From: Stromatinia cepivora
Taxonomy: Eukaryota; Ascomycota; Leotiomycetes; Helotiales; Sclerotiniaceae
Length of the DNA: 64,000 nt
Reading direction: 5' to 3'
Assembly (NCBI GenBank): GCA_014898415.1
Contig: RCTD01000019.1
Span: 1,302,001-1,366,000, forward strand
The notes beneath the pieces were generated by a model, which saw nothing but the letters and a program-made list of their open reading frames with translations, was not told where the DNA came from and did no database searches. Shown piece after piece: positions 34,877 to 45,048 of this stretch; positions within the stretch are counted from its first letter, which is position 1; each line of letters begins with the position of its first letter. Position numbers and translations under genes: made by a program.

Positions 34877-37800
34877 TCATAACTTCAACAATCTAAGCGA
34901 AAATGTGGCTTTTTGAATCTCCTGGTCCTCCTCCAAAATGATACTTTCTGCTGCTGCACTTCCTTCGGCTTCATCCAGAGGTCTTCGCAATGCCTTCTCA
35001 ATTGCCTGTGCTTGACTCGTGAAAGCTTCACGCAAACCGATGCTAGAAGGATCTTCTAGGACCTTGTACTCCATTTTGATATCATCGGTTGGTTGAAGAC
35101 CGGCCTTCTTGCGCAATCTTTGTACCCGATTGATGATCTCTCGTCCCAATGCTTCATCTGCAAGATCTGCGTGGAGCTCTACATCTAAGATAGTAAGAAC
35201 ATCTTCGTCTGTGTTAGTCTCAAGATTCTTAGAGGATTCATCATCCTTAAGACCTCGCTTAACAACCAAATCTCCTTCTTCGAGCTTGATACCATCGACA
35301 ATGATGGATTTCTCCACTACGTAGTTGTGAACTTGTTCGCTGGTCAATCCTGGCAAAGCCTTCTTGACCTTCTGCACTTCCTTCTTTAACTTCTTTCCAA
35401 GGACTGGCCAGTCGGCATTGACACTGTATTGCACGTTGTACTTGGCTTCGTCTGAGGTGAGAACAAGTTCTCTGATATTGAGTTCCTCAGTGATGTAGCC
35501 TTCCAAAGAACGAACATCCTCTAGATAGACTGGGTCGTGGTGAATGACAATCAAAGTTTTGAGGGGAGTCTTGAGACCAATTGTGCGACGCTCTCTAGAA
35601 ACTCTGCCCAACTCAATGACACGCTGCATGCGACCTACACGACGCTCAACCTCTACATCAAAGAGCTCCTCTCTTACATCAGGGAAGGCCAAGAAATGGA
35701 CACTTCGTGGATCCTCAGCTTGTAACTCCTTGGGAATGTGAGGTAACAGACGTTGATAAATGTTGTCTGTGAGAAATGGTGTGAATGGTGCGAGTCCTCT
35801 TGTTAGGGTAAATAGAACTTCGAAGAGCGTGTTAAGAGCGTGCTTAGTATCATCTAGACCGTATTCACCCTTTAGACGTCTACGATTGAAACGAATGTAC
35901 CAATTCGTGGTGTTGTCGATGAGATCCAGTAATCGAGGAACGACAGTGTACAGTCGGTAACCTTAATCTATTAGCTATAAGTCACAGAAGGAATTTTTCA
36001 AGGGTAAGCTCACCTGCCATCTCCTGATTTACAAACTTAAGAAGACTTTGACAACTAGCAAGAATCCATCGATCCATAACATTAGTGTTAGTAGCCTCGG
36101 CAGAAGGATCAAAGACATAATCTACATTCTCCATCTTCTTCAATAGTGCTACCTGTCCTTCGAAAAACTTGTAACTGTTCCATAAGGGCAGAAGAACCTT
36201 GCTCACAACTTCCTTCACCCCAGCTTCCTTGAAACGTAATGGCTCGGCTCTTACAACTGGGGAATTGATGAGATATAAACGCAAAGCATCGGAACCATAT
36301 TTGTCCATGACAATACCAGGATCAGGATAATTCTTCAGACGTTTTGACATTTTCTTGCCATCTTCTGCAAGCACAATTCCGTTGACAACACAGTTCTTGA
36401 AAGGTGAAACACCGAATAAATGTGTGCCCAGGACAAGAAGGGTGTAGAACCATCCTCTGGTTTGATCAAGACCTTCAGCAATGAAATCACCAGGGAAGGA
36501 TTGCTCAAACTTGTCCTTGTTCTCGAAAGGATAATGTTGACTGGAATATGGCATACTGCCAGACTCGAACCAACAATCAAAGACCTCCTCAATTCGTTTC
36601 AGTTGGCCCTTGCCCATCTTACTAGGAATGGTGATGTGGTCGATCTTGTCTCGATGGAGGTCGGTTATCTCGCCTTCATAGCCACTGAGTTCCTTCAACT
36701 CGGCGATACTACCAATACATACCTTCTCCTCGTAATCATCACTGACCCAGATGGGGATTGGAGTACCCCAATACCTGTTTCTCGAAACGTTCCAGTCACG
36801 GGCATTTTCGATCCAACTGGCGAATCGCTTTTCCTTGACAAACGAGGGAGTCCAGTGGGATCCTTCGATATTCTTCAACATAGCAGGAACAATTTCAGGA
36901 ATTCTAATGAACCAAGAAGGGACAACTCTGTAGATCAAGGGGGTGTCTGATCGTGGACACATAGGATAACTATGCCTGATGGTAGATTCACCAACTAGCC
37001 TTCCAGTACCTTTCAAATATTTAATGATAGCTTTGTCGGCTGCCTTAACATGTTGGCCTGCAAAATCTCGGACTTGCTCAGTGAAGTGGCCGGTCTCGTT
37101 GATTGGACATGGAGCTGGTCGCTTTTCATTGATGACACCGTTCTCCATTGCAACATTGTAATCTTCCTCTCCGAAAGCCGGTGCTTGATGAACAATACCA
37201 ACACCACTATCGTCAGTGACGTATGCAGCGTTAAAGACTTTGAAACCATAGTCCTTAAATTCTTCATAGAAATAGTCGAAAAGCGGCTCATATTGCCAAC
37301 CAAGCATGTCACTGCCCTTGATCTTTTCCACAATCTTGAACTTGGCCTTCTTCGGGTCCTTGTAAAGTGTACCAAGTAGTTTTTCTAACAGAATATAGTT
37401 CTTTCCCGATGCTTCGTCATGAATTTTGACGTACTCGAAATCTGGATGCGCAGCTAAACCAGTGTGCGACGGGAGTGTCCAAGGAGTAGTTGTCCATGCC
37501 AAAAGGCATGTGGAAGGGTCCTTCAATAATGGGAAAGATACAACAACTGCTGGATCAGTGACATCCTGGTAATTTTGATTTGCTTCGAAATTACTCAAAG
37601 CTGTGGTGAGAACAGTCGAGTATGGCATAACTCGATAACCTTGATAGACAGATCCTTTCTTGAAGATCTCGCTGAAAACCCACCATTCTGATTCCATGAA
37701 TTTTGGATCCATTGTCTAAGGTTGTCAGCCTAGAGATGTCAATCGCTCCTATGAGAACTTACCTTATAGTCATTATCAAAATCAATCCAACGGCCTAACC

Positions 37801-38257
37801 TGTCAATCGTTGTGCGCCACTCCGACGAGTATCGCATAACAATAGCTCTACACTCCTCGTTGTATTTTGCGAGACCCATCTTCATGACAGCATCCTTTCC
37901 AGAAATACCAAACTTTTTGTCAATCTCGTGTTCAATAGGCAAGCCATGTGTATCCCATCCGAAACGTCTCTCAACATGATAACCTTTCATTGACCAATAT
38001 CGAGGGATGATATCCTTAATGGTGGATGCGAGTAAGTGACCATAATGAGGCAAACCAGTCGCAAAAGGAGGTCCATCGTAAAATGTATATCGAGGCTTTC
38101 CTTCAGAAAGCCTATAATGAAAAGAAACAAGGTCAGGACATATTGATCTTGCTTTCAATTATTGCATATGCAAGTTGACTTACTCGAGTTGTCGCTCGAA
38201 AGCTTTGATCTCCTTCCACTTCCTGAGAACTTCTTCTTCCTCTTTTGGGAAATCCAT
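34877..38257 (-). CDS. ils1: Isoleucyl-tRNA synthetase, cytosolic
   Basis: Class I aminoacyl-tRNA synthetase that charges tRNA-Ile in the cytosol. Minus-strand exons: 38257-38184, 38111-37763, 37715-36014, 35961-34877, giving 1069 residues, the usual eukaryotic cytosolic length. The HIGH motif is HYGH at residues 47-50, in [11 protein letters not shown]. The KMSKS motif is KMSKR at about 596-600, in [17 protein letters not shown]. The editing (CP1) domain lies between them, with [18 protein letters not shown] and [20 protein letters not shown] and the anticodon-binding region with [10 protein letters not shown] follow. No mitochondrial presequence is present (start [14 protein letters not shown]), so this is the cytosolic enzyme. 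Each intron restores frame: E|LSEGKP, DYK|TMDPKF and EMA|GYRLYTV. Confidence 0.96.
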
Positions 38258-38949
38258 ATTTTCTTGTGTTTGAATTATGGAAAGTCTAAAGATGTTTGGA
38301 AGGAGTCCAGTGGAATATAAACTATAAACTTGGCGGGGTCGGGAACGAGGGGCGGGCAATGAATTTGGTGAGTCAAAATTGACTGTTATATGGCTGAGTC
38401 ATATCGAGGCTGTGGATCAGCCTTTCGAATAATTTGACGCTAAACCTTCTCAGTCAGGAATAGTCTCACCGTTCAACTTAATGCTGTATCTATTCTAGCT
38501 CAAAGAAAAGGCGGTAAAACCCCAAATCGATTTACTATTGTGAGACGAATCTTCTACCTTTTTTCATCGTCTTCTTTCTCCAGCTTTGGATTTTTTTTGT
38601 TTTGGCAAATATAATCAAGATGTAACCATTACTTCAATGATGATCATAGGTTCTACATCAAATTTGTATTGAGCCTGTAGTAGTTCTCGGGTTACAAATA
38701 CAAACACAATGACCGACTCTAAGGGCATTTCGGATCAATATCCTGAAATGGTGTACCTAGACGTTCCTTCCTGGGTATATTTTGTTTAATTACCATTTCC
38801 ACACTGTTCCAGTAAGCAGAGTGCGGATCAGCATTTCTTGGTCACATATCATATTGCAATGCTTCAGCTGAATCTGGCCTACGCCAAGTATCAATTTCCT
38901 GATGTTGGATCAATTTGTATATTCATATGCCGTATTTAAGTTTAATACA
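38258..38949. promoter_or_regulatory. Intergenic region between ils1 and the GMC pseudogene
   Basis: A 692-bp spacer upstream of both a functional (minus) and a broken (plus) gene. It should contain the ils1 promoter. I see no repeat or RNA gene. Confidence 0.45.
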
Positions 38950-40464
38950 ATGACAAACATCCGATTGCTGCTCGATATATTCTCCTTCCAAATACTCCTC
39001 TCCGCTGCTATCACTTCTAAGTCAGTTCAAAGTTATGACTATATGTGAATGAAAGGAAATTTTCCAGGTCAACGAAAAAAACCGATTCGATCTAGCATTA
39101 TTGGTGACGGTACAGCAGGCCTAACAATAGCAGCTCGCCTGACTGAAAATTCCCAAACCTCTGTGTGCGTTCTCGAAGCTGGAGACGGCCGCCCAAATGA
39201 TACAAATGTACTTGCCTCAGGTCTATCCACAGGCACTTATGGTGATCCTGAGTATGATTGGAATTACAAAACAGTACCACAGGTGAATGTAATACCATCT
39301 TCCCTCGCAAGTACAGCCCTTGACAGATTTCAAAGGTGCACGCAAACAACTAAGTTGTCAACCACCCACAAGGCATAGTAACTGGGGTGAAATACTCAAA
39401 TGGAACTATTGCTAATGCAAAGAAAGAGGTAATCTTATGTGCAGGTTCAATTGGAAGTTCCCAAATACTTGACTTATCAGGAATCGGAAATCTGGATACA
39501 CCCAAAAAGCAAGGAATCCATGTTTCTGTGGATAGTAAAAACGTGGGTGAAAACTTACAAGATCATGCCCATTTTCAAATTGGGTAAGATATCCTAATGT
39601 GCTATACTAGCAATAACTTAAAGCTTCAAAGTCCCTCCTGGCATGACTACGTTGGACAATTTCACAGACCCTTCACTCTTCGATGCTGCGTATGAAGAAT
39701 ATACCAAAAATGTTACCAGTCCTCTTCCTACTACTAGCGCCAGTCCAAGACTTCTGTCTCGCCCATAAATCGGTTGCGGTAACCTGAAACCTCCAACAAA
39801 ATTTTCGGACAAGCTTTCTCCTGGATTTAAGTAGCAGTATAAATTACAGGCGAAATATTTCTCAAGCATTTCATATCACACATCCCGCCCTCAATCTAAA
39901 TTACCTACCCAAAAAGCTACACAAACTAACACACCAACATAGACTCATCGTAAGCGGTGGAATAACCCCTCCGAGTCCAGTGACTCTTTCCAGCTTTTCT
40001 TCACCATCGAACCTGGCAACTTCCTCGGCCTCCTCATCGTCTTTCCTCGCGGCTTCACCCACATCTCCTCTCCTTCTCCGTGCATCTACCCAGCGCTGAA
40101 CGACAATTACCTCTCTCACCCCTTTGATCTGACCCTTCTCACCGCCATAACAACAAATCCCCAATCCCTCGCCTCCGTTACACCTCCAAGGAAACGGCAT
40201 TGCCTATCAAGCGGACTATTACCCTCTCAGTGGGGCCAGTATTGAACCATTCATAAAAGCAAACGAGTATCACTCCATAGGTACTTGTTCAATGCTACCT
40301 CTTTCCCAAAGGCGGAATTGTTGATAGAAATTCAGAATATGTGAAGTGGAAAGATTGAGAGTGATCGATGCGAGTATTTTTCCACTATTAGTGAGAGGAA
40401 ACTTGCAGAGTCTGGTTTATGTGGTTGCGGAGAGGGGAGCGGAGCCTGTCATTCAGGGTCATTG
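38950..40464 (+). pseudogene. Secreted GMC oxidoreductase pseudogene
   Basis: A broken relative of secreted FAD-dependent glucose-methanol-choline oxidoreductases (aryl-alcohol or glucose oxidase type). Exon 1 (38950-39044) encodes a signal peptide-like start MTNIRLLLDIFSFQILLSAA ending SYDY. It splices cleanly to exon 2 (39096-39282) with the FAD-binding IIGDGTAGLTIAARL and EAGDGRPND. Exon 3 (39336-39583) opens with VHANN, hits an in-frame TAA at 39351 where family members have Gln, continues VVNHPQG, then jumps directly to GVKYSNG. About 200 residues of the FAD/substrate domain are therefore missing. AKKEVILCAGSIGSSQILDLSGIG follows, and a third intron (39584-39623) leads to FKVPPGMTTLDNF. 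Downstream, GNGIAYQADYYPLSGAS, EYHSIGTCSMLP (catalytic His region) and a VDASIFPLLVRGNLQS block are scattered over different frames with stops to about 40464. Splice sites survive although the protein cannot. Confidence 0.88.
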
Positions 40465-41396
40465 ATGAATAAGTACAAGGGAATATTGGGATTTTCCGTA
40501 TACGCTACAAGCTTTAAGTTCTGTCGAGATGATTCATTGAGGATTAGTAAATATAGTTGTTATCATCCTTAAAGAGTAATCGAAAGTCAAATTTATATGT
40601 TTTCTAAACGTTGTGTGTTGTGTATATTATTAATTATATATTAAAGTCATATATATTTAACCACAAGCATTGATACAACAGTCATTTCCCGCAAGCCCCC
40701 GTGAAATACATTTATATGTAGTATTTCTCATCAAGTGAATGGCATCAATGACTAAGTATTCTATTTTCAGTCATTCTCGAGTCATTCCACGGTTATTTTT
40801 GAAGAACTTATAAGAGTAATACTTATATATCCATCATGAATACTGGGTTCTCACTGTTCATGATTCATTTTGACAGTCATATATGTCCCAAGCCTGTGAA
40901 TGATATAGATTTACCACATTTTGACCTATGAATACTTCTTTTTACTTATTTTTCGACTCATTCCTGCAGTCATATATGGCCAAATTCGTATGCTTAATAT
41001 ATATCTACCACATCTTTACTCATAATGTATCTTTTTGCTTTTCCAGTCACTTTGAGAACAGTTTCCAGCTTTCAAATGTATATAAAAGGACAGCGTCCCC
41101 CTTTTGGAATCGAGCTCTGTAGACTTAATTACATCCGGTTCTCTACACATCCACACATTTACGCATCTGTATATCTACCACGCCTACACGCTTACATCGA
41201 GAAGATATCCATTAAATCCTCACCGGACAATCCAAATACAGAAGATCAAACGGCACATTCTGACATCAAAGCTTTCTGGAATTTTATACCAACACATATC
41301 GAGTCAAACCGCCGATTAGTTTCATTCAAATCTTCTAAGAACGAACCATAGAAGGGATTACCATGTTACGCCGTTGTATTTTGCGAATCGAAAGTC
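40465..41396. other. Intergenic spacer with a diverged ~93-bp tandem duplication
   Basis: No gene is visible. Two imperfect copies of a ~93-bp segment lie head to tail at about 40838-40929 and 40930-41023. Each runs from GAATACT through CAGTCATATATG and ATATCTACCACAT-type sequence to ACTCAT/CCTAT. A partial third copy may begin after 41024. Confidence 0.55.
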
Positions 41397-42236
41397 ATGT
41401 CAGAATATAGCGGTGATAGCGGTGATAGCGGTGATAGCCGTGATAGCCGTGATAGCCGTGATAGCGACCCTTTCGCCCATCCAAACTACGGGAGGGTAGT
41501 TATAACCGCCGGCGTGGGCATGGGCATGTTGACGTCCGAGATTCTACCTGGACATGAGCCTGTGATAAAAGTTGCAAGGTCTTTGTATGATAAGAATCAT
41601 TGTGGAGGCTGTAATGCATCGAGGGACGACACTGTGGAAAATTGGAAAGACAAGCACATAAACGAAAATATCGAGTGTAGAAGGGCCTACCAGGACAAGA
41701 CCTGCCAATTTGAGAGGTACGCATCCGAAATAAGGCCTGATCCCATCTATCAACCACAGGACTACATACCACCGTCAGAGACTCCACCGCCACAGCATCC
41801 AGGTCCCCAGTTTCAAACACAACAATTTCACCCACAGCTCCAACATCCAGCTCCTCAGTTTCAAACACAGCAAGCCCACTCTCACGTCACTCCATACCCT
41901 CCATCCACCCAGCCTCAAACTCAAGCAGTTGAAGCCTACGCTATTCCAAACTCTCCTCAGTACGCCGAAGGACGACAAAGCCAACAGCCTGCACTTGATG
42001 CTTATCGGGCTAACCACCCCCCAGAATGGCTAGAAGCAACAGCCAATACTAGCCAGCCGGGTCAGCAGCACAATCCACAGCAAATGACCGAGATTTATGA
42101 CCCCTCATATGCTGGTAATGTCTCTTCCAAGCTTGCCTCTCCCGACGCCGATTTCCCTTCAAATACATAAGAACAGACCTTATACTCATCAACAACAAGT
42201 AGCGTATATCAGAATGGAGGGTATTACCAACAATAG
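41397..42236 (+). CDS. Hypothetical Q/P-rich protein with an N-terminal Gly/Arg-Asp-Ser repeat
   Basis: I do not recognise a family. The uninterrupted frame 41397-42170 gives 257 residues. It starts with a 9-bp minisatellite (41412-41465) encoding three GDS and three RDS repeats (residues 6-23). Next comes a segment of about 85 residues with four cysteines (69, 72, 94, 103), including CGGC, that could bind metal or form disulfides. The second half is Pro/Gln-rich with two QFQTQQ-type repeats. An alternative reading has an intron at 42115-42171 (GTAATG...ATAAG, 57 nt) that skips the TAA. It replaces the last residues by EQTLYSSTTSSVYQNGGYYQQ and ends at 42236, giving 260 residues. The spliced tail matches the composition of the rest of the protein, so I list the longer span. 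It is probably a lineage-specific gene; expression is unproven. Confidence 0.55.
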
Positions 42237-45048
42237 GTGTAGCAGTACTATTAGCCAGCATAATAGCAGAGGGGTCGTCGGAGTGGCCGGAGTGGGCAGT
42301 AGAATGGTCGTGATAGGCATCGCGATGAGCGTGGAGGATAGACAGAACATCCTAAAATTCCCTCACTTCGGATTTCCTTACCTTACCCAAAAGTTTCTTA
42401 AATTCGTTTCGTTTCGTTTCCAGCTGCACGCAGCCTTCAAGGATCCCAAAAGGGGAGGAAAATATATAACTATATTAGAAATTAATTAAAAAAAGCCTGA
42501 TTTTCAAAATTTTCCGACTTGGACATTGAGAGCTGAAATTAAAGAGTGAAATGTTTTCAAGTGAGTAGATGAGAAGAACAGAATAAGCTAATATTCAATT
42601 TATCTTTAAAGAACAAATTATTTACAACCAAGTAGCTAAGCTAATAGCCGGGTAATTGAATATCTACCTACTCAATCCCCCCGAGAAAACCCAAACCCAT
42701 ATCTAAATACCTAGGTATCTAAATATCCAATCTAGTTATAGAATAAATCATTACCGATTATAATAATCTAATCAGTCAACAAAAGAACCCGTTTGGTTTC
42801 AAGTCATGAAACTCTTTCTCACCCTAACCTGAGATGAATAAATACAATAGAAATATATATCGAATATTAAGAAATCAAGCCCCCTCCCGGCCCCCACCCC
42901 AAAGAGATAATTCCTACTATTGTAAAAGCTCCAATTCATTCGAAATGATTCTCGCTTTGTGTTCAGGCTAATTACCTGTACTAATACTAATGAATCTTGA
43001 TATCTAGTTACAATATAAGATCTTACAATATGCACACCTCAAGAAACTCATCCTTTAACTTCCGCATAAATCAATTCCATCCACCCTTCCCCCCTATTTA
43101 ACTGTCTACCCTACTCCTACTCCACCTCCAATTTCACCCACCTCCACCTCCCATCCCCCAAATACCCCAATCTCACTACCAATACCAAACACGAAAACTA
43201 AAAGAAAATATAATTTTTAAATTTAATTAAATTAAATTATAATTTATAAACTTATATATACATACATACATATATATACCCATCTACCTACCTATCTACT
43301 ACCTATCTAAATAAACCCAAATATCCCTCCTACATCCCTCCTACTATCCAAAACCACTAGTATAGAAAATATTTAATTCCTTCCTTTCTTCCTTTCTTCC
43401 TTCCTTCCTTTCTTCCTTTTTGCCTCCCTATCTTCTTATATACTTAAATACTATATATACCCAATTAACTATAAACAAACCATCCATATACCATCCATCA
43501 CCCCAAAGCAAAAATTCATAATCTAAACCCATACTCCAAAACCAATGAAAACCAAAAAATCAAACCAAAAAACAAACTCAACATCAAATCTGCAAACAAA
43601 TCTATTCAAAAGCTAACCGAGACTATTTCAAAAAATCATATTCACAACCAAAAAACATCAAGGCTAATAACGAACGAACAAACATTTCAATATTAACTCT
43701 CTACTTCGGTTCAATTCAATTCGAGTTTCGAGTCGCTGGACCATGCATGATTACTATACATTCAAACGATCTTATTTATCTATCTGATTCTTGTTCTTAT
43801 TCCCTGCATTCACCCCCCTAATGCCCTATACATCCACCCCATCCATCACCGCACAAGCAACTAACACCAACACCAAATTCATAGATTCTCCCCCCTTCTT
43901 TCTTTATTCTCGTCTTCCTGCCGAAAAACCGGTAGATGAAGTAGAAATCTCTAATGTACAATCAATTGCCTTAATAATCTCTTCTCTTCTCTTCTCTTAT
44001 TTTCCAACCCTTTCTTATCTGTCCTTCGAAGTCTTCTCATATATCCGAATCTGCATTTGTATTTCTCGCCTTCCCAATCCATTCAAATTCGCCCCGCCCC
44101 GCCCAGCCCTGCCATCTCAGCTTGGCTTTCCCATTCAACATCCTCCTCCATAATCACCATACTCCCTTGGCAACTCCCCATACATTTTCTCTGCTTCACT
44201 TCCCAATGTTAGAGAAAAAGTTTTCTGAAAAAGCGCGATCCCAAATCCCGCATTCCGAATGATTCCCAAGAACTAAAAGAACACCACCCATCCATATCCA
44301 TAGTAAGTGTAAGTAAGCTAAGTAGCTAATATAATTATTGAAAAGATCTCTCCCCGTCCCATCTCCACCCGCCCTGAACCTTAAATAGAATCGCTGCCGC
44401 CGAAAACAAAGGAAAAAAATGAAGCAAAAAGTCAAGTCCAAATATCCGTCATATCAAAAATATTGCGATAGGCTAGTCATTAGCGAGCAAGCAAGCCCCT
44501 CCTGAGATGTATGAGCTAATAAAAGATATTCTTGTCATATATGATCTCCTGGATGAGCTTTATTTCTCTTTGCTTCACAAATACAAGTATATGAACGTCG
44601 ACGATGTTGCTCCAGCCCGACAGAATTTTGGAGAAGAAATGAGTAATGTACGACGAGTTTGTAGGAGAGTTTTGAGGGAGAAATGTAAGCAGCTGGGTAA
44701 TTTGGCTACAACGAAAAGTAAAGGTAACAAAAAGTCATGCCAAGTCGTTATAAATTCTCCTCTACTCCATTGACCCAAGGAAGGAAGGCTATGAAATGCT
44801 GCATTTCAGATGCACCAATCAAATAAAAAATCCCGAGACCTTGCGCCACGCTAGCAAATGCCGATCGATAAATGGAAAATGATTGAAAATACATCATTTG
44901 ATGTGTGAGAAATGGGTATGATTTATGGACTTATGTTCTTCTAGAATTGCCGTGCAGTAGCAGTCTGCTTTTGTGGGCTTAAACGCTTCTTAAGTTTGAA
45001 TGAGTTAAAAACTCGATCAATCTTGTTCTTTAACCGCACGGATAACCA
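42237..45048. other. Long low-complexity spacer rich in microsatellites
   Basis: About 2.8 kb between the orphan gene and the 3' end of the kinase gene. It contains AT-rich simple sequence at 43210-43300 (including ATACATACAT and CTACCTAC runs) and a CTTCCTTT microsatellite at 43380-43425, and is strongly C/A-biased on the plus strand from about 43040 to 43700. Open frames at 43791-44153 and 44507-44773 have no family resemblance. A long 3' UTR of the kinase gene could occupy the right end. Confidence 0.5.

Noticed and set aside
42097..42489. 130-codon frame overlapping the end of the Q/P-rich orphan
   Set aside because: It overlaps the orphan frame out of phase for most of its plausible length and has no family resemblance; the in-phase splice explanation for the orphan tail is simpler.
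43791..44153. 120-codon open frame in the low-complexity spacer
   Set aside because: It begins with TTG, is dominated by Phe/Pro/Ser from C/T-rich simple sequence and resembles no family.
44507..44773. 88-codon plus-strand frame with overlapping antisense frame 44575-44778
   Set aside because: There is no family resemblance, and both strands are open because the segment lacks TA-rich stops.
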